From the NCBI GenBank assembly GCA_035638255.1, contig DASRAJ010000087.1, positions 38,442 to 102,441 on the forward strand: DNA of 64,000 nucleotides, written 5' to 3'. A program made the position numbers and the translations under genes. The notes under the pieces were generated by a model. That model worked only from the letters and a program-made list of their open reading frames with translations, had not been told where the DNA came from and made no database searches. Shown piece by piece: positions 43,642 through 52,821 of this stretch (its first letter is position 1; every line of letters begins with the position of its first letter). Origin of the DNA: DASRAJ01 sp035638255. GTDB taxonomy: Bacteria; Bacteroidota; Bacteroidia; Chitinophagales; UBA10324.

Positions 43642-45444
43642 ATGACCGCATCACAGGATTCAACTGTAAAGATCGAATTCGAAAATGGAGATTCGGTGAA
43701 AATCGTTTCTCAATTGGTCGTTAATCAAAGCATTGATCAGCACCATTCGTTCGAAATTCGTGTGCCCGCTGAAGTGTTGGAAGGAAAAGATGAGCCGATG
43801 TTTGAGAGCACAAAAGATAACATCGGGAAGATTGTCAAGATACAGATTGCAGACACGTACTTCAAAGGAATCATTTCACAGGTCAGTGTTTCGAAGTATG
43901 GCAACTCACAAGGGGATATTGTTATCCGTGGATACAGCCCTACGTATGTTCTCGATGACCAGCCCAATTGTGTTTCCTTCGAGAATAAAAATTTGCAGCA
44001 GATCATAAACCAGGTGGCTGCCAACTATCCGAAAAACTTTGTTGACATTCAGTGCGACCCGAAAAACAAATCTTCCATTCCTTATTTGGTTCAGTACAAA
44101 GAAAACAGCTTTCAGTTTTTTCGCAGGTTAGCAGTTACTTATGGTGAATGGTTTTTTTATGATGGAAATAAAATTTACTTCGGCAAGCCAGCAGCAGGAA
44201 AAGAAATTCCCCTCTACTTCGGAAAAGACCTGTTCAACTTCGATGTCTCCATGCGCATCGGCAATCCCAACTTCAGCATGAAGTCGTATGACTATGAAAA
44301 AAATGAAGTCGTCGAGAGTTCTTCTTCAGATGCATCAATAAGCAATCTTGATAAGTATGGCAGTCTTGCTCTAAGTGCTTCAGAAAACCTCTCAAGCTTT
44401 AAACCGGGAATTGTAACACATCAGGGGTTGCTTGACAAAAGCAAGCTTGATGGCATGGTGAAAGTTACTAAGGGAATGATTGCAAGTCAGTATGTGATCT
44501 TTAATGGTGTGAGCAATAATTCTTCTCTCAAGATTGGAAGTGTGATTGAAGTGACCGGGAAAATGGGATCTCAGAATGACAACATAGACAACTTCGGAAA
44601 GTACATTGTGATTGGTATCACGCACACTGCAAGCGGAATTGGAAATTACCAGAATCATTTTAAAGCCATTCCTCACTCATTAGAATTTCCTCCTCAGTTT
44701 TCACCGGTACACGAGACACATTGTGAAACCCAAACCGCAGTGGTGAAAGAGAACAACGATCCAAAGGGACTTGGAAGAATACGTGTACAATTTGTATGGC
44801 AGAAGCCCCCCGCCATGTCACCGTGGATTCGTGCAGTTAGTCCCCACGGGGGTAAGGGAAGAGGATTTTATTTTGTTCCGGAAAAAGGTGACGAGGTGAT
44901 CGTGGGATTTGAAAATGGCGATGCTGATTTTCCTTTTGTGGTCGGAAGTTCTTTTCATGGCAAAGCAAAGTCCGATGGAATGGAACATTCAAGTAATTAC
45001 ATCAAAGGAATTCGAACCGTGAGCGGCAACTCGATAGTTATTATTGATGAATCCGGCAAAGAAGAGATAAAAATTTTCAACAAAGACGAAAAAAATATTT
45101 TGTCACTCACGTGTGAAGGTGATGGCAAAGTCACCATCAAAACAAAAGGCGACATTTCATTCTCCGCAGAGAAATCCATTACCATCGAGGCGAAAGAAAA
45201 AATAAATTTCAAATCAGGTAAGGAAACAGAGATGCAGGCGCAGAGCATGAAGATTTCTGCTGACAACAAATATGAACTGAGCTCACAGGAGATCAAAGCG
45301 AAGTCAACGAAACATACCATTGAGGCCGACGCAAGCATCAGCATAAAATCTTCTGCAACATTGGAAGTAAAATCTTCAGCCACAATGGATCTTGACGGTG
45401 GTGGCATTGCTTCTCTTAAAGCCGGACTGGTAAAAATTAACTAA
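43642..45444 (+). CDS. tssI: VgrG (TssI) spike protein
   Basis: The trimeric spike at the tip of the Hcp tube. The protein is 600 aa long. Residues 1-350 are the gp27-like hub (early VNQSIDQHHSFEIRVP, then NSFQFFRRLAVTYGEWFFYDG near 155). The gp5-like OB fold starts near 374 with DPKGLGRIRVQFVWQ and includes SPWIRAVSPHGGKGRGFYFV and EVIVGFENGDADFPFVVGS. A repetitive beta-helix needle follows (TKGDISFSAEKSITIEAKEK) and ends in LKAGLVKIN, without a fused effector domain. The PAAR effector encoded at 59.2 kb is the likely tip. Confidence 0.95.
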   Translation: MTASQDSTVKIEFENGDSVKIVSQLVVNQSIDQHHSFEIRVPAEVLEGKDEPMFESTKDNIGKIVKIQIADTYFKGIISQVSVSKYGNSQGDIVIRGYSPTYVLDDQPNCVSFENKNLQQIINQVAANYPKNFVDIQCDPKNKSSIPYLVQYKENSFQFFRRLAVTYGEWFFYDGNKIYFGKPAAGKEIPLYFGKDLFNFDVSMRIGNPNFSMKSYDYEKNEVVESSSSDASISNLDKYGSLALSASENLSSFKPGIVTHQGLLDKSKLDGMVKVTKGMIASQYVIFNGVSNNSSLKIGSVIEVTGKMGSQNDNIDNFGKYIVIGITHTASGIGNYQNHFKAIPHSLEFPPQFSPVHETHCETQTAVVKENNDPKGLGRIRVQFVWQKPPAMSPWIRAVSPHGGKGRGFYFVPEKGDEVIVGFENGDADFPFVVGSSFHGKAKSDGMEHSSNYIKGIRTVSGNSIVIIDESGKEEIKIFNKDEKNILSLTCEGDGKVTIKTKGDISFSAEKSITIEAKEKINFKSGKETEMQAQSMKISADNKYELSSQEIKAKSTKHTIEADASISIKSSATLEVKSSATMDLDGGGIASLKAGLVKIN

Positions 45445-45460
45445 GCACAAAAAAACCCGG

Positions 45461-45871
45461 ATGCTGGAAGAATATTTTCCCATGCCCATTCCCTTCGAAG
45501 CGATCCTCGACAGAAGGGATTTTTATAAAACCGATTTACGCAATTCCATTCACCAGCGTATTCACCTGGTACTCGTCACGTTTCTGGGCGAGAGTCGCTA
45601 CGATCCTGATTTCGGTTGCAGTATTTGGGATTTCGATTTCGAGAACATCTCGAACGTAAATGCCTGGAAAGACAGGGTGACGAAATCAATCATTGATTCA
45701 CTCGGTGTTCATGAAAAGAGAATTGATCGTATACGGGTAAGTGTTGACATTAAGCCGGAAGGTATTAGAAAACGCCTTGAAGTAAAGGTGGAAGCGCGGA
45801 TCGTGAAAACCAATGAACAGTTGCCGCCGTTTGTGGAACCGATTTACATAAGCCCGATTTCATTAGACTAA
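45461..45871 (+). CDS. tssE: TssE (gp25-like) baseplate protein
   Basis: A 136-residue member of the GPW/gp25 baseplate wedge family. The diagnostic sequence is HLVLVTFLGESRYDPDFGCSI followed by WDFDFENI (about residues 32-60), then a helix with WKDRVTKSIIDSLG and strands near 95 (LEVKVEARIV). It starts 16 nt after vgrG. TssE joins TssK, F and G to form the baseplate wedge; those genes are displaced 7-10 kb downstream by an inserted block. Confidence 0.88.
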   Translation: MLEEYFPMPIPFEAILDRRDFYKTDLRNSIHQRIHLVLVTFLGESRYDPDFGCSIWDFDFENISNVNAWKDRVTKSIIDSLGVHEKRIDRIRVSVDIKPEGIRKRLEVKVEARIVKTNEQLPPFVEPIYISPISLD

Positions 45872-45903
45872 ACCATTGTTCTCCCACTATAAAAATTTCA
45901 TCA

Positions 45904-46539
45904 ATGACCATAGATCAACTCAAAGGTGCAACCATGGCAAAAAGCAGTGCCAACGCCGGAACATTACTTCCCTACCTCGAAGAAACTTTTTCGAAATACA
46001 ATATCATTACTCCTGTGAGGCAACTGTGTTTTCTTTCTCAGATCGGCCACGAAAGTGCCGGCCTGTATTACACTGAAGAACTGGCGTCCGGCGGCGCTTA
46101 TGAAGGAAGAACTGACTTGGGAAATACGGAGACCGGCGATGGAAGAAAATTCAAGGGGAGAGGTTTGATTCAAATTACAGGCCGGGGAAACTACAAGGCA
46201 CTGTCAAAGGAATTCGGTGTTGATTTCGTGAAGAATCCTGAATTGCTTGGTGGAAAAAATCTTGGAGTGAGCACGAGTGATCAGATCAGGTATTCAGTGC
46301 TGAGCGCAGGATGGTTTTGGAACCAAAAGAATCTGAATTCTTTTGCTGATAAGATTGACTTAAGCAAGCCGATTGATGAAGGAGAAAACTATAATAACTT
46401 CAAGCAAATCACGCGTAAGATAAATGGCGGGTTGAACGGCTTGCAGGATCGTATTGATCGCTTCAAGAACGGAGTTAAGTCTTTTTATTTTCAGGATTCA
46501 TCACCAATGAAACCAGATTCTGCAACTGCTTACGCTTAG
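45904..46539 (+). CDS. GH19 chitinase/lysozyme-type muramidase
   Basis: A 211-residue glycoside hydrolase of family 19, without a signal peptide. The first catalytic Glu is Glu50 in LSQIGHES, the second is in YYTEEL (about 58-59). The substrate cleft motif FKGRGLIQITGRGNYKAL covers 83-100, and a later NGGLNG is typical of the phage/T6SS lysozyme branch. It lies 32 nt after tssE, so it is T6SS-linked: either an effector delivered into the target periplasm or a wall-remodelling enzyme for assembly. A clear immunity gene is not adjacent; the following gap has only a remnant. Confidence 0.88.
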   Translation: MTIDQLKGATMAKSSANAGTLLPYLEETFSKYNIITPVRQLCFLSQIGHESAGLYYTEELASGGAYEGRTDLGNTETGDGRKFKGRGLIQITGRGNYKALSKEFGVDFVKNPELLGGKNLGVSTSDQIRYSVLSAGWFWNQKNLNSFADKIDLSKPIDEGENYNNFKQITRKINGGLNGLQDRIDRFKNGVKSFYFQDSSPMKPDSATAYA

Positions 46540-46862
46540 ATCAATCGTCAAAGCGAGCTTCTTTTTATTGTGTCGCTTTATCGAATTCGCTCAATTCACT
46601 AATCTGCTTCTTTGATAGATTAAACCCAATATGAAGTGAATTTCATGAGTCACATTTCCTTTCATCCTGTTAACTGTATTCTTGATTTCGACTTGTGAAG
46701 GAGGGAATCACTTTGCACTTCTGATTGGAGCCAGCAATTACATCAAGCCCGATATTCGCTCCACTCCCGAATTCAGCGCTCTCCTGAAAAAATATTTCCC
46801 GGATCAATACAAGAGTAAAACAATTTATTTCCAATTGTTGTTATTTTGCACAACAATAAGAA
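46540..46862. other. Gap with possible gene remnant before abiE
   Basis: About 320 bp without a confident gene. An AAAGCGA / TCGCTTT hairpin (about 46552-46578) may end the T6SS transcript. From 46682 to about 46820 a frame reads FALLIGASNY and FSALLKKYFPDQYKSK, which looks like genuine protein but has no good start. It may be the remnant of an immunity or caspase-like gene, but there is too little to decide. Confidence 0.3.
46834..46857 (+). promoter_or_regulatory. Inverted repeat at the abiEi promoter, candidate operator
   Basis: ATTGTTGT (46834-46841) and ACAACAAT (46850-46857) form a perfect 8-bp inverted repeat with an 8-bp spacer containing TATTTTGC. It ends 5 bp before the abiEi start. 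AbiEi antitoxins bind inverted repeats in their own promoter, so autoregulation is likely. Confidence 0.6.
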
Positions 46863-47480
46863 ATGACATATCATCAATTCAGAGAACGGTTTGAGTCGTT
46901 TCATCTGTTTTCATTGAAGGACATTCGCAAAGCAGAACCGCGTTTTGACCGCCGCCGGCTCGTGGAGTGGCAGCAAAAGAAGTACATCATAAAGATTGCA
47001 AACAGCTACTACACCTTCGCGAAGCAGAAGATTACGGAGCCCTTTTTATTTCTTGCTTCTAATAAAATCTATCAGCCATCCTACATTTCGCTGGAGAGCG
47101 CATTAGCATACTACGGTTTCATCCCTGAAGGAGTATTCCTGATCACGGGAGTGAGCACCCGCAAGACGCAAAAGTTTAATACAGCGATCGGCTCTTTTGT
47201 CTTTCGCAATATCAAAGAAGAATTATTCTTTGGCTATCAGCTTTTGTCTGCCGGTAATCTGCATTTCAAAATCGCGGGTCCTGAAAAGGCACTGCTCGAT
47301 TACTTATACTTTAACCGACACCTCGACACTCCTGAAGAATTTGAACAGACTCGGTTTAACAGAGGTGAATTGAGAAAGCGCATTACTTTTCGGCAACTCA
47401 AAATCTTATCGAAGCAATTTCGAAATCCAAGATTGGAGAAGCAAACGCAATCGCTCATTCAATTCATTCAACATGTTTAA
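46863..47480 (+). CDS. AbiEi-type antitoxin/transcriptional regulator
   Basis: A 205-residue protein with an N-terminal winged helix-turn-helix (FSLKDIRKAEPRFDRRRLVEW, RLV..KKYIIKIANSYYTF) and the AbiEi-like C-domain (YISLESALAYYGFIPEG, ITGVSTRKTQKFNT, KIAGPEKALLDYLYF). AbiEi counters the AbiEii nucleotidyltransferase in type IV toxin-antitoxin/abortive-infection pairs. It overlaps the toxin gene by 8 nt. A perfect inverted repeat sits just upstream. Confidence 0.88.
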   Translation: MTYHQFRERFESFHLFSLKDIRKAEPRFDRRRLVEWQQKKYIIKIANSYYTFAKQKITEPFLFLASNKIYQPSYISLESALAYYGFIPEGVFLITGVSTRKTQKFNTAIGSFVFRNIKEELFFGYQLLSAGNLHFKIAGPEKALLDYLYFNRHLDTPEEFEQTRFNRGELRKRITFRQLKILSKQFRNPRLEKQTQSLIQFIQHV

Positions 47481-48249
47481 CATTACTGAGATTGAAAAAT
47501 TTTATCCGCCGCAGTTAAGCAGGTTCAAGGCGTTCTTGCTGCGCGAATACCTGCAATACAAAGTCCTTGAAATTATTTTTAACACCGAACATGCAAGCAA
47601 ATTCTGTTTTCTCGGAGGAACCTCCATTCGCATTGTGCATAATAGCCAGCGGTTCTCAGAGGATATTGATTTCGATAATCTTGGACTGACAGCAAAAAAT
47701 TTTGAACAGGTAGCCGCAGAGATAAAAAAGATGCTGACCGCTGAAGGATATAGGGTAGAAGTCAATACCGTATTGAAAGGCGCATGGCACTGCCATCTTC
47801 GCTTTCCGGGCTTGTTGTTTCAGGAAGGATTGAGCGGGCATCGTGATCAGGTCATTCTCATCAGCATTGACATAGAACCGCAAGAATTCAAATTCAAACC
47901 GGGAACTTTTCTGATAAACAAGTTCGATGTATTCACCGAAATTTTTGTGACGCCGCCTTCGATTCTTTTATCTCAAAAATTGTTGACTCTTCTTCATCGC
48001 AAAAGATCAAAGGGCAGAGACTTTTTTGACGTTGTCTTCCTTTTGTCTTCCACGAAACCCGATTACAGATTTCTGAAACAAAAAGCCGGCATCGAAACTC
48101 CTTCTGAATTAAGAGCGGCTGTACTAAAGCGATGTAGTAACATTGACATGAAGCAAATGGCGAAAGATGTTGAGCCATTCCTGTTCAATGCAAAAGATGC
48201 AAACAAGATTAGTCTATTTCCGAAATTTTTAGAGAAGGTTGAGTTATAG
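47473..48249 (+). CDS. AbiEii-type nucleotidyltransferase toxin
   Basis: A 258-residue DNA-polymerase-beta-fold nucleotidyltransferase. The signature GGTSIRI at 48-54 and the acidic pair in RFSEDIDFDN (Asp64, Asp66) are intact; a third acid is likely in ILISIDIEPQEF. The KRSKGRDFFDVVFLL motif near 178-192 is the AbiEii conserved K..RD.fDl. AbiEii enzymes block growth, probably by modifying tRNA or other RNAs with nucleotides, until neutralised. The gene is downstream of and overlaps its antitoxin. The pair interrupts the T6SS cluster. Confidence 0.88.
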   Translation: MFNITEIEKFYPPQLSRFKAFLLREYLQYKVLEIIFNTEHASKFCFLGGTSIRIVHNSQRFSEDIDFDNLGLTAKNFEQVAAEIKKMLTAEGYRVEVNTVLKGAWHCHLRFPGLLFQEGLSGHRDQVILISIDIEPQEFKFKPGTFLINKFDVFTEIFVTPPSILLSQKLLTLLHRKRSKGRDFFDVVFLLSSTKPDYRFLKQKAGIETPSELRAAVLKRCSNIDMKQMAKDVEPFLFNAKDANKISLFPKFLEKVEL

Positions 48250-48374
48250 CTTCCGGGCCATTTGGGAATTCAAATTCCTCATGAAAAAAATATTTCCCCG
48301 ATCAGTCTAAAGAACAAAAAAAATTGTGCATTATTTTTTTCCCACCCTACCTCTCACATTGATATTTTCGCGCG

Positions 48375-51300
48375 ATGGATAATCAGGTCAGTAGTCAGGT
48401 GACTAATCGGGTGAACAATCAATTAAGCAAATGGCTGAATGATTTCATCCGGTATGCCGAAAGCGGTGTAAGGCATCGTGGAAAAGGGATTCACAAAATT
48501 ATCTCCAACGATTCCTTCACGCTGAATGAAACCGGTGATGAGTTTTCCATGGATGTTGAAAGTTCTGACGGAACCCAATTGTATTCTGTTTCGCTCGAAG
48601 CGAAAGACGATGTGAAAATGATCAGTGGCTTCTGCGATTGCGCTTATGCAGTAGAGTATGAAAACACCTGCAAGCATCAGGTAGCCGTTGCGCTGCGCTG
48701 GCTCGATCACCTGGCGAAGCAAGTACCTCAACCGAAAGTGATTCAGCTTGAGGCGAAGACAAAAAATAAAAACACTGGTTCATCACCCAAGCGAGGCGAG
48801 CCGGTGAGTTTTGTATTCAAAATTCCGGCGCTGGAGTATTGGAACTACGCACAGTATTTGAAAAATCAATCTTATCGTTTTCGATACAACTCTCATGTCA
48901 TTCCTGTTGCAAAGAAAGAAGAGAAATCAATTGTTGCAATGGAGGGAAAGGGAAACGCTTCTACTTCCATTCAGTACGCAGGTAAGAATTTGATCAGGGT
49001 TACGTGCAACTGCGGCAAGCTTACCGACGAGTACCTCTGCGATCATGCAAGAGACGTGCTTGAGCAGAGCGGGCATAAATTCGGGCACTACTACTTCCGG
49101 CAGTATGATGACTATTCGGCAGAAGTGAAAAAAGTGTTTGACTCGTATGGAATTTCTCCCGGCGACGACATTGCTAAACAATTTCAATTCGGAATTGACA
49201 GATATGGAAATTTTGCTGTGGTGGAAAAACCGTCAGCTCTGTTGCGCCGCGATGATGAACAGACATGGAACCGGATAAAATCAATGCTGTCATCCACCAA
49301 AAAATCTCCGGCGGTTCCCGAAAAAATTATGGATGTGCCTGCTGATTTTTCCAATGCGGGCCTGGTGCTCATGCTGGGTGGAAAGCACCAGGTACGCCTG
49401 TGGGTTGATGCGCTGGTGTTCACAGAGAAGAAAGGAAAAAAATCGGTGATCAAGCGACCAATGCGAACACCCGATGATCTTTTTCTTTTTGCTGATTTTC
49501 CGGAAACGGCACTACGGAAGTTAGAAACCATCACTGAAGCCGGATTGCTCGATATCCTTGCGAAGCATGGACATAGTAACGTGCTGCACTATGCGAATCC
49601 ATTTTCTCAATTGTATGGCGATGCCGCGGGGTTACTGGAACAAAAGTTCTGTGAGGCGCTGGAGTCAATGTGTGAATTTCTGGAGAGCTATCCTCACCTG
49701 TACAAGTCACCGGCGAATGAAAAATTTGGACTCAACAACCTCACAAGAATTTCTTTCTCACCTTCTGTCCCAACATGGAAATTTGAATTGCGGGAAGAGA
49801 ATAATTTTATTTCGGTTCATGCCATAATGCTGATTGGTGAAAAGGAATTTCCGCTTACAGAATTCAAAGATCATTACGGCTTGTTGCTGGAAAGAAAAAA
49901 TACTTTCTATCGCATTCCTGCATCGGAAGCTGACGTGCTTCATCTTTTCCCGAAAGGAAAACTGATGATTCAAAAAAATGCGACGAAGGATTTGATTCAG
50001 CGGTTGGTGCTTCCGCTTTCTGCTAAATATCCTGTCGCCTTCAACGGCGTATTGCAAATTCAAAATATTGATACAGCGCCATCGCCGGCAATCTACCTGA
50101 GTGAATTGAATGAGCAATACCTTCTCATCAAGCCGAAATGGAAGTATGAGCAATTTGAAATTTCTTTTGATGATGCAGATGAACCGTTGCTCATGTCGAA
50201 TGAAGTTTTCTTTCAGGTTAAAAGAAACAAGGAGCAGGAAAATGAATTGATCACATTATTGCGCGGGCAGCATCCCATGTTTGCACGGCAGCAGAACGGA
50301 TTTTTTTATCTGCCTTTTGCAGAAGCGATGAGGAAGAATTGGTTCATTCATTTCTATCATCGCGTGCAGGAGAAAAATATTCCTGTGTATGGCATGAAGG
50401 ACCTGAAGAAATTCAAATACAATACGAACAAGGGAAAATTCAGCATGAGCGCTTCCACGGGTATTGATTGGTTCGATGTAAAAATTGAAGTGAGCTTCGG
50501 AGACCAGGTGGTTCCGCTGAGTGATTTGAAGAAAGCCATACTCAGCAAACAGAATTACATTATGCTCGGTGATGGCTCCATCGGCATGTTGCCCGAAGAA
50601 TGGATTCAGCAATACAGCATGATGTTTAAGATGGGTGAGGCGAAGGATGATAAACTTCAGCTTTCGAAATTTCACTGGACCATCATTGATGAATTGCATC
50701 AGCAGCTTGATGATGATGCGCTCATGACGGAGCTGCATGAAAAGAGAAAGCGGCTCAACAGCATCGGCGATCATAGCGAAGCTGCATTGCCTGAGACTGT
50801 GAATGCCACGTTGCGCGACTATCAACATTCCGGATTTCAGTGGCTTTCCCTGCTCGATCAATTGGGATGGGGCGGCTGCCTTGCTGATGATATGGGATTG
50901 GGAAAAACATTACAGACGCTTTCATTTCTTCAGCACACGAAAGAAAAAGCTTCCAAGGAGACGCACCTTGTGGTTTGTCCTACATCACTGATTTTTAACT
51001 GGGAAACAGAAATAAAAAAATTCACTCCATCACTGCGTCATCATTTGCATTACGGTGCCGCCCGTGAATTCAATGAAGAGGAATTCAATTCACACGATCT
51101 CATCATTACAAGCTATGGAATGGTGCGCAGTGACATTGAGCATTTTTCAAAATTCAATTTTGGATATGTGGTGCTGGATGAAAGCCAGTCCATAAAAAAT
51201 CCGGCTGCGCAAATTTCAAAAGCGGTGCGACTCCTGAAGGCCCGAAACAAAATTATTCTCAGCGGCACGCCGGTGCAGAATAACACCTTCGATTTATTTT

Positions 51301-52199
51301 CCCAAATGCATTTCCTCAATCCCGGAATGCTGGGCAGCATGGAATTTTTCAAAACTGAATTCGCAACGCCGATTGACAAATACAGCGATAAGGATAAGAT
51401 TGCTCAATTGCGCAAACTCACGTATCCATTCATATTAAGAAGAACAAAGGAGCAGGTAGCGAAAGACCTTCCTGACAAAACAGAAACCATTCTGTGGTGT
51501 GAAATGAATGGAGAGCAACGGAAAATTTACAACAGCTTCAAAGATCACTATCGTGAGAGTATCATGGAGCGCATTGAGAAAGACGGAATGAATCGCAGCG
51601 GCATTTACATTCTTGAAGGATTGCTGAAACTGAGGCAGATTTGTGATTCACCGGCATTGCTGAATGAAGAAGAAAAATTTCCGAACACCTCCACAAAATT
51701 GGAGGAGCTGATTCGTGAGCTTCAGGAAAATACCGGCAAGCATAAGGCGCTGGTGTTTTCGCAATTCACGAGCATGCTTGCACTGATTGAAGACGAATTG
51801 AAACAGCGCGACATACAATATTCTTATCTCGATGGAAGCACGTCCGCTGAAAAACGGATTGAAGCCGTGAATGAATTTCAGCAGAATACTGATCTCAGAA
51901 TTTTTCTGATCTCGCTCAAAGCCGGAGGGCTCGGCCTCAATCTCACCGCTGCTGATTACGTCTACCTGATTGATCCGTGGTGGAATCCTGCCGCGGAGCA
52001 ACAAGCGATTGATCGCACGCATCGCATCGGACAAGTGAATAAAATTTTTGCCTACAAAATGATTTGCAAAGAAACCGTGGAAGAAAAAATCCTGAACCTG
52101 CAGCAAAAGAAAAAGGCGCTCGCTTCTGATCTCATCGCTGATGAAACAGGATTTGTGAAAAAGCTGACCAAAGAGGATGTCGAGTTTTTGTTCAATTAA
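48375..52199 (+). CDS. SNF2-family helicase-like ATPase with SWIM zinc finger
   Basis: A 1274-residue protein. An N-terminal SWIM finger has FCDCAY...CKHQ (Cys87, Cys89, Cys99, His101), and a second C-x-C...C-x-H (TCNCGK...CDHA) lies near 216. A long region of unknown fold covers 250-800. The SNF2 motor has Walker A DDMGLGKT near 837, DESQ motif II near 935 (VVLDESQSIKNP), LSGTPVQN motif III and the C-terminal lobe ending DPWWNPAAEQQAIDRTHRIGQ. It is a bacterial SWI/SNF-type dsDNA translocase. It stands alone between abiE and a minus-strand membrane protein, within the T6SS cluster but not a T6SS part. Confidence 0.93.
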   Translation: MDNQVSSQVTNRVNNQLSKWLNDFIRYAESGVRHRGKGIHKIISNDSFTLNETGDEFSMDVESSDGTQLYSVSLEAKDDVKMISGFCDCAYAVEYENTCKHQVAVALRWLDHLAKQVPQPKVIQLEAKTKNKNTGSSPKRGEPVSFVFKIPALEYWNYAQYLKNQSYRFRYNSHVIPVAKKEEKSIVAMEGKGNASTSIQYAGKNLIRVTCNCGKLTDEYLCDHARDVLEQSGHKFGHYYFRQYDDYSAEVKKVFDSYGISPGDDIAKQFQFGIDRYGNFAVVEKPSALLRRDDEQTWNRIKSMLSSTKKSPAVPEKIMDVPADFSNAGLVLMLGGKHQVRLWVDALVFTEKKGKKSVIKRPMRTPDDLFLFADFPETALRKLETITEAGLLDILAKHGHSNVLHYANPFSQLYGDAAGLLEQKFCEALESMCEFLESYPHLYKSPANEKFGLNNLTRISFSPSVPTWKFELREENNFISVHAIMLIGEKEFPLTEFKDHYGLLLERKNTFYRIPASEADVLHLFPKGKLMIQKNATKDLIQRLVLPLSAKYPVAFNGVLQIQNIDTAPSPAIYLSELNEQYLLIKPKWKYEQFEISFDDADEPLLMSNEVFFQVKRNKEQENELITLLRGQHPMFARQQNGFFYLPFAEAMRKNWFIHFYHRVQEKNIPVYGMKDLKKFKYNTNKGKFSMSASTGIDWFDVKIEVSFGDQVVPLSDLKKAILSKQNYIMLGDGSIGMLPEEWIQQYSMMFKMGEAKDDKLQLSKFHWTIIDELHQQLDDDALMTELHEKRKRLNSIGDHSEAALPETVNATLRDYQHSGFQWLSLLDQLGWGGCLADDMGLGKTLQTLSFLQHTKEKASKETHLVVCPTSLIFNWETEIKKFTPSLRHHLHYGAAREFNEEEFNSHDLIITSYGMVRSDIEHFSKFNFGYVVLDESQSIKNPAAQISKAVRLLKARNKIILSGTPVQNNTFDLFSQMHFLNPGMLGSMEFFKTEFATPIDKYSDKDKIAQLRKLTYPFILRRTKEQVAKDLPDKTETILWCEMNGEQRKIYNSFKDHYRESIMERIEKDGMNRSGIYILEGLLKLRQICDSPALLNEEEKFPNTSTKLEELIRELQENTGKHKALVFSQFTSMLALIEDELKQRDIQYSYLDGSTSAEKRIEAVNEFQQNTDLRIFLISLKAGGLGLNLTAADYVYLIDPWWNPAAEQQAIDRTHRIGQVNKIFAYKMICKETVEEKILNLQQKKKALASDLIADETGFVKKLTKEDVEFLFN

Positions 52200-52259
52200 A
52201 GATTGGTTGCCAAAAAATATTAGACCTATCTATGAAGCTGACTAAAAGAAATGGTTTCT

Positions 52260-52679
52260 TTAAATCAGGTTGATTGAAATAAACAACAAAAGAAAAATTA
52301 TTCCGGAAATCAATAAGATCATCGGTATTAACCGAAGCCAGCGCATAAGTTTATTTGTTGCCATCCGATAGGCGTGAAGCGCTTCATTTACACCGCCTGT
52401 GTAATTCATATCAATAAGGCGACTAACGCGCGTAATGTTAATATGCGTTGCAATCATGCAAAACAAAATTGCCATTGCAAAAAGCAGCCATGAGAGAATA
52501 AGGAAATATTTATCAGCAGCATGATCAAGTTTAATGATTGCGCCGACAAATGAAAATGTTATGGCTAATGCTCCACATGAGATATACAAAATATCTCGAT
52601 CGAATAGGGTATGTTTGTTTAATAAAAACTCTCTCAGGAATTTATCATAATCCAAATCAATTTTTGAAGACTGTTCCAT
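52260..52679 (-). CDS. Small membrane protein, three TM segments
   Basis: A 139-residue protein. Hydrophobic segments lie near 30-50 (LYISCGALAITFSFVGAIIK), 59-79 (FLILSWLLFAMAILFCMIA) and 116-139 (RLIPMILLISGIIFLLLFIS), with a polar loop between the second and third. The first 27 residues are charged and cytosolic. No family is recognised. It is the only minus-strand gene in the T6SS region and points toward the helicase gene. It may belong to the inserted block. Confidence 0.65.
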   Translation of the reverse strand: MEQSSKIDLDYDKFLREFLLNKHTLFDRDILYISCGALAITFSFVGAIIKLDHAADKYFLILSWLLFAMAILFCMIATHINITRVSRLIDMNYTGGVNEALHAYRMATNKLMRWLRLIPMILLISGIIFLLLFISINLI

Positions 52680-52821
52680 GATGGTTGGGTTAAGAGGTCT
52701 TGCAATTCGAAATGTAGCAAAGTTTCCATTGACTTATTTCAGGTTTTTTTTCCGCATTGATGTTTTTGAGATACAAAATTTTCTTTCTCACTTATCTTTG
52801 ATTCCAAACCCAACACCCTAA

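Noticed and set aside
46682..46894. 70-codon frame before abiEi as a real gene
   Set aside because: No good start, it overlaps the abiEi start and operator; only the middle part looks protein-like, so noted as a possible remnant.
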